From an uncultured Eubacteriales bacterium (GTDB lineage Bacteria > Bacillota > Clostridia > Lachnospirales > Anaerotignaceae), in assembly GCA_949743655.1 (NCBI GenBank), contig CATJUP010000101.1:1-64000 (forward strand): 64,000 nucleotides of DNA, written 5' to 3'. Numbering within the stretch: position 1 is the stretch's first letter; every line of letters begins with the position of its first letter. The position numbers and the translations under genes were made by a program. Below the pieces are notes generated by a model. It was not told the origin of the DNA and did no database searches. It saw only the letters and a program-made list of their open reading frames with translations. Positions 41,707-51,319 of this stretch are shown piece by piece.

Positions 41707-41870
41707 AATAAAAATCCTCCTAATTACAAATATAACCAAAAGAGATTATAAACAATACTTAATTACATTATAACAGATAATTTTTATAAGGCAAACAAAA
41801 AATATTATCTCATTGTATCATCATATCTTTCAAATTGTATATGGTTTTACAAATAGACTTTTTTATAAAT

Positions 41871-41900
41871 AAAAACAGGAAACTTTCGTTTCCCGTTTTT
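41871..41900 (-). terminator. Terminator of efflux operon
   Basis: AAAAACAGGAAAC-tttc-GTTTCCCGTTTTT. Confidence 0.75.
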
Positions 41901-41914
41901 AGTACACAATATTT

Positions 41915-43039
41915 TTACATAAGGTCAGTGTTTGTAAATTCTTCCACAAGCAACATATGTTCGTAAACATAATTTAGTATTGAGTTTTCTTTTTCTGCAA
42001 CAACATATTGTGCGTTTATAAGCTCATAATAAGATGCCTTTCCGTTTGAGTATTTAACTTCCGTTCTCTCAAGTTCACGTTTAGCCATATCAAGCTCTTC
42101 AACGCTTGAGGCATAATTGCTCTCATTTTGATTTATAGAATTATACTTTTGATATAAAGACTGATAAACACTGTCTTTTGTATCCTCATAACTCATCTCG
42201 GCTGAGTTAAGGTTATTTTGCGCTGTTTGATAACTGTTTATCTCGGTGCTGTTTATAGGCGACATAGCAGAAGTCTGTTTAGTTGTTTCATATGTCTTTT
42301 TTGACTGTTTAACAGAATTACTCAATGTAACTTTGCCATTTATATAGCTTTCAACAGGTATATTAAGCTCAAAAGGCTCATATACCGCCTCCATAACAAA
42401 ATTATATCTATTTGATACATCAACGCCCATAATTATATTAAGCGACACATAATTTAACTCAAGCGCTTTTTTCTTATTTTCTAAGTTCTCTTTTGAATTG
42501 TTATAAGCCATTACTAAAGAGTCATACTCACTTTGAGATATTTTACCATTTTCCAATTTTGTTTTAGATATATTTATATTAAGCTCGTCTTTTTTTAGCG
42601 CCGTTTCGGCAAGCGATATTTCTCTTTGGCTTTTAATTATATTTATATACGACTCTTTCATTGAGTGCTTAACACTTTCCTGCTGAGCCAATTTAGAAAG
42701 TTCATTATTCTCATAGCTCGACTTTGAGTTTAAAAAACTTATAAGACTTGAAAAATTTTCTCCCGAATCTGCCATAGCATCTGTGTACTGAATACTTAAT
42801 GAGTTTTCGGCAAGTTTAATACTTGCCGATAGTTTTTTAATTGACGAGTTATTTCTAAGTGCTTTTTTCTGTGCTTCCTCAAATGTAAGCGTTTCAAGTT
42901 CTTCGTCAAATTGATTAGACACAAACAAACTATATTTTTCGGTTAAATCATATAAATCGTTATTTTCAACATCCTCCGCGTATGCCGATGACGAAAATAC
43001 AATAACAAATATAAATAAAAGGCATATAATTTTTTTCAT
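41915..43039 (-). CDS. TolC-family-like coiled-coil secreted protein
   Basis: Signal peptide; long helical repeats; operon with HlyD and MacB-like genes. Confidence 0.75.
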   Translation of the reverse strand: MKKIICLLFIFVIVFSSSAYAEDVENNDLYDLTEKYSLFVSNQFDEELETLTFEEAQKKALRNNSSIKKLSASIKLAENSLSIQYTDAMADSGENFSSLISFLNSKSSYENNELSKLAQQESVKHSMKESYINIIKSQREISLAETALKKDELNINISKTKLENGKISQSEYDSLVMAYNNSKENLENKKKALELNYVSLNIIMGVDVSNRYNFVMEAVYEPFELNIPVESYINGKVTLSNSVKQSKKTYETTKQTSAMSPINSTEINSYQTAQNNLNSAEMSYEDTKDSVYQSLYQKYNSINQNESNYASSVEELDMAKRELERTEVKYSNGKASYYELINAQYVVAEKENSILNYVYEHMLLVEEFTNTDLM

Positions 43040-43059
43040 AAACTCACTTCCCTTATATT

Positions 43060-44274
43060 TTACTCAAACCTAAGCGCCTCTATAGGGTCAAGCATAGCCG
43101 CTTTGTTTGCCGGTGCCACTCCAAATATAATTCCTATAAGCATTGATATTCCAACCGCGCCCAAAATAGCCGTAATACTCATAACAGGTGCTATTCCAAC
43201 AATGTTTCCCACAATCACAGCGCCTATATAACCAAACACAAGTCCGCTTAAACCACCCATACCTGTAAGTATTATAGCCTCTGTTATAAACTGTATTCTT
43301 ATATCTCTGTTTTTAGCTCCTATAGCTTTTCGTATTCCTATTTCTCTTGTTCTTTCTGTAACAGTAACCATCATTATATTCATAACACCTATACCGCCCA
43401 CAAGCAGTGATATTGCCGCTACAAAACTTATAAATACAGTTACGTAAGAAAGTATTGAATTTATAGACTCAACCATATCAGTTGTGTCCATTATATAATA
43501 CTTATCCTCGTTTTTATGAAGAGCCGACAGCGCCGAAAGTATATTTTCCTGAATACTCTCACTTTGAGAAACATCACTAATTGTAAGTGATATACCCGCC
43601 ACATTAGAACCTGTAAACACTTTCATACAAGTAGTTATTGGCATTACAACACTTTCGGGATACTCGGAACTATAATTTGATGACGATGAGTCTGTATTTT
43701 CGGTTATTCCAACAACAGTAAGTTTTGTTGTGCCTCTCCATGATTTTATTTTTACTTTTTCTCCTATAATATTTTCAGAACATTCCCCAAACACTTTTAA
43801 AGCTGTTGTATCCTGAATAACACACACATTATTTCTCATTTCAACATCATTATCTGATATATATCTTCCATATAGCACAGTGTCATTATTTATATATTTA
43901 TAATCGCCTGTAGCCCCTGTTATGTTTGCGCTGTTTGTTTCGGTTGGGTCAAGCAGTTTAATATAAGCATTAGAGCTGGAATATGTTGGAGATATATATT
44001 GTATACCCTCAATATCTTTAAGCATATAGTAATCGTCCATTGTAAGTAAATCTCTTGTTTCTATATCTCTTGAGCTTACAAGTCTTACTTGAAGCGTGCC
44101 TGTTCCAAAACTTTCAAACTCCTCCTCAATAGCCGCCTGAGAGCCATTGCCCACAGCCACTATTATTATAACGCTTGCTATACCTATTATAATGCCAAGC
44201 ATAGTAAGCACAGTACGCATTTTATTTGAAAACACATTATAAAAAGAGGACTTTAAGCACTCAAAAATATTCAA
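43060..44274 (-). CDS. MacB-like ABC transporter permease
   Basis: NKMRTVLTMLGIIIGIASVIIIVAVGNG; GGIGVMNIMMVTVTERTREIGIRKAIGAK. Confidence 0.95.
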   Translation of the reverse strand: MNIFECLKSSFYNVFSNKMRTVLTMLGIIIGIASVIIIVAVGNGSQAAIEEEFESFGTGTLQVRLVSSRDIETRDLLTMDDYYMLKDIEGIQYISPTYSSSNAYIKLLDPTETNSANITGATGDYKYINNDTVLYGRYISDNDVEMRNNVCVIQDTTALKVFGECSENIIGEKVKIKSWRGTTKLTVVGITENTDSSSSNYSSEYPESVVMPITTCMKVFTGSNVAGISLTISDVSQSESIQENILSALSALHKNEDKYYIMDTTDMVESINSILSYVTVFISFVAAISLLVGGIGVMNIMMVTVTERTREIGIRKAIGAKNRDIRIQFITEAIILTGMGGLSGLVFGYIGAVIVGNIVGIAPVMSITAILGAVGISMLIGIIFGVAPANKAAMLDPIEALRFE

Positions 44275-44987
44275 AATTCTTCGCCCACCTTTCTAAATGT
44301 GCGGTTTGTAACAGGGTTATCGCTTATAATACAACCGTCTTTAAAAACAACTATACGTTTTGTAAATTGTGCCACATCCGGCTCATGAGTTACCATAACA
44401 ACAGTAACTCCCTCGTCATTAAGTTTTTGAAATATGTCCATAATCTCGTATGTAGATTTACTGTCAAGATTTCCCGTTGGTTCGTCAGCCATTAATATAG
44501 AAGGGGAGTTTACAAGCGCCCTGGCTATAGCCACTCTTTGTCTTTGTCCGCCTGAAATTTCATTTGGTTTGTGGTTTATACGCTTTTCAAGACCAACTTT
44601 AGTTAGTGCCTCAACGGCTTTTTTGTGGCGTTTTTTTCTGCTCTCACCTGCATAAATCATAGGAAGTTCTACATTTTCAACAGATGAGAGTTTTGGAAGA
44701 AGATTAAACGACTGAAAAACAAAACCTATTTTTTTGTTTCTCACTTCCGCCAAACGATTTTCACTAAAATTAGCCACATCCTCGCCTTCAATAAAATAAT
44801 GTCCTTCTGACGGTCTATCAAGACAGCCCAATATATTCATCATTGTACTTTTTCCTGAGCCGCTTGTTCCCATAATAGCCACAAATTCGCCTTTTTGTAT
44901 ATATAAATTTATGTCTTTAAGCGCCGTAACGGCAAGTTCACCTTGGTTATATTTTTTATATATATTTTCTAATTTAAGCAGTTCCAT
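44271..44987 (-). CDS. MacB/LolD-type ABC transporter ATP-binding protein
   Basis: MGTSGSGKSTMMNILGCLDRP, SGGQRQRVAIARALVNSPSILMADEPTGNLDS. Confidence 0.96.
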   Translation of the reverse strand: MELLKLENIYKKYNQGELAVTALKDINLYIQKGEFVAIMGTSGSGKSTMMNILGCLDRPSEGHYFIEGEDVANFSENRLAEVRNKKIGFVFQSFNLLPKLSSVENVELPMIYAGESRKKRHKKAVEALTKVGLEKRINHKPNEISGGQRQRVAIARALVNSPSILMADEPTGNLDSKSTYEIMDIFQKLNDEGVTVVMVTHEPDVAQFTKRIVVFKDGCIISDNPVTNRTFRKVGEEF

Positions 44988-45017
44988 TTTAACACTTCCG
45001 TTTCATTGTGGTATTGG

Positions 45018-46529
45018 TTAAAATCCTCCTGGTCTTCCTTGACCTCTTCCTCCTGGCATGCCACCTCCGCCGCCAGAAGGCGCTGAAGGCATAACACCGT
45101 CAAGCACGCTTGAGTTATTTCCATTATTTTTTATTTCTTTTGGCGCTGTGGCATAATCCATAATATTTTTGCCCGCCTCAATATTTGTGTCGGGGCTTTC
45201 TAATATTTCTTCATCTAATTCAATGCCGCCTAAAACTTGCACGTATATGTCACTAAAAACTCCTACTTCAATATCACGTCTTTCAATAACTCCGTCTTCT
45301 CCAACAACAAAAACATAATAACTGTCATTTTCTGTATCTTTAACAACTGCCGAAATAGGTATATAATCAACGTCTTTAAGGCTTACAACTATAAACTCCA
45401 TATCAAACTCCATGCCTGGTTTTATAAGCTCGTCATTATCTGTAATATGCACAAGCACTGGCACAACAGTTTCACTGCCTGTTATTGTGCCTTGTGTTTC
45501 AGCCACAGGCTCTATTTTTGTAACAATACCATGGTATATTTTATCCTCTATACCATCAGATGTAAGCTCCACATTTTGCCCAACCTCTATTTTTGCTATA
45601 TCATATTCGCTTACATATGCCATTATATCAAGGTTTGTAAGGTCGGCTATTTTCATTATAGCTGTAGAGTCTGTAAGCATTTGACCCTCAACAGCACTGC
45701 TTTGTATAATAGTACCGCTTATTGGACTGTATGTGGCTTCGGTTAGTTTTGACAGTTTATCCTGTGATTTTGACAAATTTATTTTAGCCGTTTCTATGGC
45801 ATTAAGCTGTTTTTTGTATGTATCCATTGTAGACGAGTCATTAAGTGGATTTTTTCCGTTCTCAATATTAATTTCAGCACTTTCAAGGCTTAGTTTAGCC
45901 GCTGTCACATTATATTCAAGTGTTGACACATTCTCTAATAAATCATTATAATTTTTCTCTGCATCATCGTATTCAGACTGACTGGCACCGCCCATTTCGA
46001 GCATTTGTTTTATATATTCCATATCATTTTTTGCGTCCTCAATAGACTTTTGGTTATCAGAAAGTGCCTTCTCGGCATTCGAGAGCGCTTGTTTAGCGTT
46101 AAACACTTTTGTCTCAAGTTCCAAAAGCTCTGCGCCCTCCGCCGGTTTGGATATGCTTGACAGCTCTATATTAGTGTTATCAATATTTATCTGTGCCGTT
46201 TTAATATCATTTTCAATATCAGTTTTGCTGTCTTTAATGTCGTATGTAACAAGCAACTGACCTTCCTCAACATAATCGCCTACTTCAGCAAAAACCTCTT
46301 CAACCTCCTGAGAAAGTTCTATAAATATAGAATGTTCGTCAGCCGCCTGAACATTTCCCGAGGCTGTTACTCTTTGCTCAATATCGCTGTTTTTAATACC
46401 TGTTTTTGAAGGCGGCATGGATATTTCTTTTGGTTGCTGACTTTTTTTGTTAGTGGCATAAACTATAACAGCCATACCTAAAGCTATTACAGCTACAAGC
46501 AGTATTAATAGTTTTTTTCTACCCTTCAT
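45018..46529 (-). CDS. HlyD/MacA-like membrane fusion protein
   Basis: N-terminal TM; coiled coil; TYSPISGTIIQSSAVEGQ; C-terminal GGGGGMPGGRGQGRPGGF tail. Confidence 0.9.
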   Translation of the reverse strand: MKGRKKLLILLVAVIALGMAVIVYATNKKSQQPKEISMPPSKTGIKNSDIEQRVTASGNVQAADEHSIFIELSQEVEEVFAEVGDYVEEGQLLVTYDIKDSKTDIENDIKTAQINIDNTNIELSSISKPAEGAELLELETKVFNAKQALSNAEKALSDNQKSIEDAKNDMEYIKQMLEMGGASQSEYDDAEKNYNDLLENVSTLEYNVTAAKLSLESAEINIENGKNPLNDSSTMDTYKKQLNAIETAKINLSKSQDKLSKLTEATYSPISGTIIQSSAVEGQMLTDSTAIMKIADLTNLDIMAYVSEYDIAKIEVGQNVELTSDGIEDKIYHGIVTKIEPVAETQGTITGSETVVPVLVHITDNDELIKPGMEFDMEFIVVSLKDVDYIPISAVVKDTENDSYYVFVVGEDGVIERRDIEVGVFSDIYVQVLGGIELDEEILESPDTNIEAGKNIMDYATAPKEIKNNGNNSSVLDGVMPSAPSGGGGGMPGGRGQGRPGGF

Positions 46530-46681
46530 TTAAAACATCACTCCTAAAACAAATATAAAAATATAATCTCTTTAATTTTTAATTTATTATATGGCGCGAC
46601 TTTGTTTTAAATATGACCGCAATGTGAATGTTGTGTGAAAAATAATATTTAGTATCTAAATCAAAAAATTTAACAAACTTT

Positions 46682-46711
46682 AAAAACCACAAGTAGTAAC
46701 TTGTGGTTTTT
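46682..46711. terminator. Terminator hairpin
   Basis: AAAAACCACAAG-tagtaa-CTTGTGGTTTTT. Confidence 0.8.
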
Positions 46712-46780
46712 GTAAAAAGTATTTTCTGTGGGTTTTACCTGTCACCCATTAGCTTTTTAAAAATTCGATAAAAAAATTTT

Positions 46781-46984
46781 GTATAAACATAAACTAAATT
46801 AGCTCTGCCAATAACTTTTGCGCACATTAGTTAAAAGTTAAAGTTCTTTCGCTTCCTTTCTTTCAAGAAAGATATGTGTGTTTGATGTGTAAACATAAAC
46901 TAAAATAGTTCAGCCAATAAATCTTGCATACAATGGTTAAAAGTTAAAGTTCTTTCGCTTCCTTTCTTTCAAGAAAGGAAGAAG
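46781..46984. repeat. Dispersed intergenic repeat R5, two units
   Basis: Period 106 (TCAAG at 46863 and 46969); same core as R2. Confidence 0.85.
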
Positions 46985-46987
46985 ATT

Positions 46988-47341
46988 TTATCTTTTATCA
47001 AAATTAATAAGAGCTACAATAACTAATTCCTCGTCAGAATTGTTAAAAAGACCATGTCCTTCACCAGGCGCACAGTATGTAACATCTCCAGCAGACACCT
47101 CAACTTCTGTTCCATTGTCGTTATAAATACCATGACCTTTAAGTATTACGTATGTTTCACATTCTCCATTATGCACATGGTATCCCATAGATGAGTTTGG
47201 AGGGAATTTAACAAAATTAAAAAGTCTGCCAGCGTTCAAGAACTCTTCGCCCTCAAGTATAAGGTCAGCGAAAATACTGTTTAACCCTCCTTGTGCATTT
47301 TTCATTTCAACATTTTTTAAAGTACCTGCTTTTTTAATCAT
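46988..47341 (-). CDS. Cupin-domain protein
   Basis: NSSMGYHVHNGECETYVILKGHGIYNDNGTEVEVSAGDVTYCAPGEGHGL. Confidence 0.9.
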   Translation of the reverse strand: MIKKAGTLKNVEMKNAQGGLNSIFADLILEGEEFLNAGRLFNFVKFPPNSSMGYHVHNGECETYVILKGHGIYNDNGTEVEVSAGDVTYCAPGEGHGLFNNSDEELVIVALINFDKR

Positions 47342-47369
47342 TACAATGTGCCTCCTTTAAACATTTAGT

Positions 47370-47849
47370 TTATTTGTGATATGGTTCATGACGGATAATT
47401 TTTTCCGCCCTGTATATTTGTTCAAGAAGTATTACCCTCATAAGCTGATGTGGGAATGTCATTCTTGAAAAACTCAAACTAAAATTTGCTTTACGCTTAA
47501 TGTCTTCATATATACCTAAAGAGCCGCCTATAACAAATGTAATATTACTTACACCGTTTGCCATTTTATTATTTAAAAATTCCGCCAATTCTTCAGAGCT
47601 CAAATTTTTGCCTTCTATGTCAAGCGTTATTAAAAAAGCTCCATTGTGTATATTTTTTAATATACGCTCGCCTTCTTTTTTCAATAACTGTTTTATTTGT
47701 AAACTACTCAAGTTTTCAGGTGCTTTTTCATCTAAAACCTCAATTACTTTTACATTAGCGTATATTTTAAGCCTTTTTAAATACTCGTTTACAGCGTCAG
47801 TCCAGTATTTTTCTTTAAGTTTTCCTACACATATTATATTTATATTCAT
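47370..47849 (-). CDS. rlmH: 23S rRNA (pseudouridine1915-N3)-methyltransferase
   Basis: KLKEKYWTDAVNEYLKRL; FVIGGSLGIYEDIK; SFSRMTFPHQLMRVILLEQIYRAEKI. Confidence 0.95.
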   Translation of the reverse strand: MNINIICVGKLKEKYWTDAVNEYLKRLKIYANVKVIEVLDEKAPENLSSLQIKQLLKKEGERILKNIHNGAFLITLDIEGKNLSSEELAEFLNNKMANGVSNITFVIGGSLGIYEDIKRKANFSLSFSRMTFPHQLMRVILLEQIYRAEKIIRHEPYHK

Positions 47850-47951
47850 AAATTAACCTTATAGATTTTTAAAATCTCAAATTCTGCAAACCTTATAAAA
47901 AAATTTTAAAAAGCCAAACTTTTATTTTCTTTAATTATTGATTTTAAAATT

Positions 47952-48743
47952 TTATAGCACTACGGTATTGCTTGGTTCGTCTCTTTTAGCAATAAACATA
48001 TTAACATCTTTTCCAACATTTATACCGCTTTTAGTCAGTATATTTAAAACAGTGCTATAAGCCAAATCCGGCGTATTATTTTCGGCACTCATATGACCCA
48101 AAAATATATGTTTCATACTGCCTGAAAACACCTCTTTTATAAGCTCTCCTGTACACTCATTAGCCATATGTCCATACATACCAAGTATTCTTTGTTTTGT
48201 GTCGTATGGATAAGGACCTCTTTTAAGCATATCTATGTCATGATTAGCCTCTATTAAAAGAACATTACTGTCAGACAAAGCCTCTTTTATAGTATCGTTT
48301 ACATGCCCTATGTCAGTGGCTACACTCATTTTTATATTGTCGGCAAAAACATTATATCCTACTGGCTGCGCCGCATCATGCGGTATGTCAAACGGTTTTA
48401 TAATAATGTCGTTAAGGCACATTTTTTCGCCGCTGTAAACCAATTTAATATTTTTGCGTTTAATATCACCTATAGTTTTAAACATATATTTCCATGTATC
48501 CTCAGTAGCATAAACAGGTATATCAAAACGCCTTGATATTATGCCAACCGCCTTTATATGGTCTATATGCTCATGAGTAACAAAAATAGCGTCTATATCG
48601 CTGCAATTTTCGGATATATCTTTTAATGAGTTTTCAATTTTTTTACCGCTTACACCAGCGTCTATAAGTATGCGCGTATTGTCGGTGCCTATAAATACAC
48701 TGTTTCCGCTGCTGCCGCTTATAAGCGGACAAAATTTAGTCAT
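47952..48743 (-). CDS. MBL-fold hydrolase (YycJ/WalJ-like)
   Basis: SGSSGNSVFIGTDNTRILIDAGVSGKKIENSL; FVTHEHIDHIKAVG. Confidence 0.92.
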   Translation of the reverse strand: MTKFCPLISGSSGNSVFIGTDNTRILIDAGVSGKKIENSLKDISENCSDIDAIFVTHEHIDHIKAVGIISRRFDIPVYATEDTWKYMFKTIGDIKRKNIKLVYSGEKMCLNDIIIKPFDIPHDAAQPVGYNVFADNIKMSVATDIGHVNDTIKEALSDSNVLLIEANHDIDMLKRGPYPYDTKQRILGMYGHMANECTGELIKEVFSGSMKHIFLGHMSAENNTPDLAYSTVLNILTKSGINVGKDVNMFIAKRDEPSNTVVL

Positions 48744-48787
48744 TTATTTCTCCTCCGCGCGTTAAAGACTGTTTTTAACCGGTTATT

Positions 48788-50047
48788 TTAAACCGATACA
48801 CGCTGTATATCAGCGCCTAAAGCCGAAAACTTCTTCTCGACCTCCTCATATCCTCTGTCAATATATTTTACCTCACCTATAACTGTTTCTCCACTGGCAC
48901 TTAAAGCCGCTATTATCATAGCCGCACCTGCTCTTAAATCAGTAGCCTCAACAAAAGCGCCTGTAAGCTCTCTTACGCCTTCTATTATGGCAACACGCCC
49001 CTCAACAGTTATTTTTGCGCCAAGGCGTTTAAGCTCGTCTATGTATTGATAACGCTTTTCCCAAACATTTTCGGTAAGCATGCTTGTGCCCTTACAAATA
49101 CTCAAAAGAGCGGCGATTTGCGGCTGTAAATCCGTTGGAAAACCCGGATAAGCCATTGTTCTTATACTTGTGGCTTTAAAATCTCTGTCTACAGCGTCAA
49201 CAGTTATAAAGTCGTCACCTTCATCTATTAAAATACCTATCTCAGTCAATTTAGCACTTAAAGACTCCATATGTTTTGGTATTATGTTATTAACAGTCAC
49301 TCGTCCGCCTGTTATAGCGGCTGCTATCATATATGTTCCAGCCTCTATTTGGTCTGGTATAATTGTATACTCAGCACCATGCAAATGCTCCACGCCTATT
49401 ATTTTTATAACATCTGTTCCAGCGCCTTTTATTTTGGCACCCATCATATTTAAAAAATTAGCCACATCAACTATATGCGGTTCTTTGGCCGCGTTTTCTA
49501 TTGTAGTAACACCCTCTGCCATTGTTGCCGCAAGCATTATATTAATTGTAGCGCCCACACTTACAGTGTCCATATATATTCCGGCGCCTTTAAGTTTTTG
49601 GGCGTTTATACAAACAATTTCGCCTTCAACTTCAACTTCGGCACCCAAAGCCCTAAAACCTTTAAGATGCAGGTCTATAGGTCTTGTACCAAAATTACAA
49701 CCTCCAGGCATAGCAACTTTAGCTCTTTTAAACCTCGCCAAAAGCGCCCCCAAAAGATAATAAGAGGCGCGCATTTTACGTACTTCGTCAAAAGTAACCG
49801 TTGTATTTACGCTTTTAGAACTGTCAATTTTAAGTGTATGCTTATCCAAATAAGTACACTCAACACCCATTTTATTAAGAGTGGTATACAAACATTTAAC
49901 GTCCTCAATACACGGAAGGTTATCTGTTATACACACATCGTTTGCCATAATAGCCGCTGGTATAACGGCCACAGCTGCGTTTTTAGCGCCGCTTATTGTT
50001 ACACCGCCAGAAAGTTTTTTCTTTCCTCTTACAACAAGCCTGTCCAT
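48788..50047 (-). CDS. murA: UDP-N-acetylglucosamine 1-carboxyvinyltransferase
   Basis: LSGGVTISGAKNAAVAVIPAAI; PGGCNFGTRPIDLHLKGFRALGAE. Confidence 0.96.
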   Translation of the reverse strand: MDRLVVRGKKKLSGGVTISGAKNAAVAVIPAAIMANDVCITDNLPCIEDVKCLYTTLNKMGVECTYLDKHTLKIDSSKSVNTTVTFDEVRKMRASYYLLGALLARFKRAKVAMPGGCNFGTRPIDLHLKGFRALGAEVEVEGEIVCINAQKLKGAGIYMDTVSVGATINIMLAATMAEGVTTIENAAKEPHIVDVANFLNMMGAKIKGAGTDVIKIIGVEHLHGAEYTIIPDQIEAGTYMIAAAITGGRVTVNNIIPKHMESLSAKLTEIGILIDEGDDFITVDAVDRDFKATSIRTMAYPGFPTDLQPQIAALLSICKGTSMLTENVWEKRYQYIDELKRLGAKITVEGRVAIIEGVRELTGAFVEATDLRAGAAMIIAALSASGETVIGEVKYIDRGYEEVEKKFSALGADIQRVSV

Positions 50048-50094
50048 ATTATTTATCCAAACCTTTCCCAAGAGCAAATATAATTAAACGATTT

Positions 50095-50159
50095 ATATCG
50101 TGTAGTAATTTACATAATAATATTAATTTTACATAATTATAGTAATTATAACACGATAT
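50095..50159. repeat. AT-rich inverted repeat between yycI-like gene and murA
   Basis: ATATCGTGT (50095-50103) / ACACGATAT (50151-50159) with internal TTACATAAT direct repeats. Confidence 0.55.
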
Positions 50160-50265
50160 GTCTTTTGTGAAAAGAGTTTTTAAAATAAGAACAGTTTTAG
50201 CAATTAATTATATATAAAACATCACAAAATGCCAAATATCTATTTCATAAAAATACTAATTTTGT

Positions 50266-51132
50266 TCAGCCGCTTAAAGTATTTGTGTAAGCGTCAATTA
50301 TATATGGCTCTTCTATACCATAAACATATATCCTGTAAGCTGGTACAAGTTTTAAAACACTTATTTCTGATATGTCATTTTCTGACTGAAAAGTATATCC
50401 CTTTTCTATTTTTTCTATATATAATCCCTCAGGTATCGTATCGTTTTTAGATTTTATGTCATAAAAAACCGTAAGCAGCGCCTCATCGCAAGAACATATT
50501 TGTTTTTTGTCGTCAGTATATCCTTGGGCTACATAAAACTCAGCCTCAACTGATTTAACACCATTTTGTGTAACATAAACAACACTTGAGCCGCAAAATA
50601 TTTTTTCATTTCCATAATCTTGATTGTACTCAATTTTATAACCATTTTCGTACTCATAAACTTTAGCTGGTGACGTATAATTTCCATCATAAAAATATAT
50701 TTTATTCATAAAACTTTCCGCGGTATCAACAGCACTTTTTGAGTTAAAGTTATTTATATCCCCTGTACCGTTTGGGCATTTAAATAACAAACTGTTTTCT
50801 GACATAACAACAATTTTTTCGGCACTTTCAAATATTGTTGAGTCAAATTCTATTGTTATTTTTACTTCCTCATAATCGTCAAAAAATACATCTCTAACTT
50901 CATCATTATTAAATACTGGTGTTGTTACAGCTAATGCACGCATAGGAAGCGATTTTTTTATAATATTTGTTTTAATTTCTATATTATTGTCATTTAAGAG
51001 CTTATATATAGCGGCTTCCTCTTTAGAAGACATATTGTATTTACTGCTGTTTTTATAATTAAGGGCAAAAAGCCCTATATTTATAAACACAAGTATATAT
51101 ATAAATATTTTTTTTGCTTTTTCCCATTCCAT
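50266..51132 (-). CDS. YycI-like membrane protein of the WalRK cluster
   Basis: MEWEKAKKIFIYILVFINIGLFALNY N-term; beta-rich body; next to YycH-like gene. Confidence 0.85.
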   Translation of the reverse strand: MEWEKAKKIFIYILVFINIGLFALNYKNSSKYNMSSKEEAAIYKLLNDNNIEIKTNIIKKSLPMRALAVTTPVFNNDEVRDVFFDDYEEVKITIEFDSTIFESAEKIVVMSENSLLFKCPNGTGDINNFNSKSAVDTAESFMNKIYFYDGNYTSPAKVYEYENGYKIEYNQDYGNEKIFCGSSVVYVTQNGVKSVEAEFYVAQGYTDDKKQICSCDEALLTVFYDIKSKNDTIPEGLYIEKIEKGYTFQSENDISEISVLKLVPAYRIYVYGIEEPYIIDAYTNTLSG

Positions 51133-51177
51133 ATCAAAACTCCTAAATAGACAGTAAAGTAATAGCCGGTGTTAAAG

Positions 51178-51312
51178 CTCTTTTGCTTTTTTTCTTTCAA
51201 GAAATACATGTGTGTTTGCTGCGTAAATATAAACCAAATCAGCTATGCCAATAACTCTTGCACACAAGTTAAAAGTTAAAGTTCTTTCGCTTCCTTTCTT
51301 TCAAGAAAGGAA
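51178..51312. repeat. Dispersed intergenic repeat R6
   Basis: TTTCAAGAAATACATGTGTGTTTGCTGCGTAAATATAAACCAAATCAGCTATGCCAATAAC...CTTCCTTTCTTTCAAGAAAGGAAG; period 104. Confidence 0.8.
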
Positions 51313-51319
51313 GAAGAAT

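Noticed and set aside
49170-49760. 196-aa and 202-aa + strand ORFs opposite murA
   Set aside because: Complement of a well-conserved murA; low-complexity Ala/Ile/Ser/Thr translation consistent with antisense reading.
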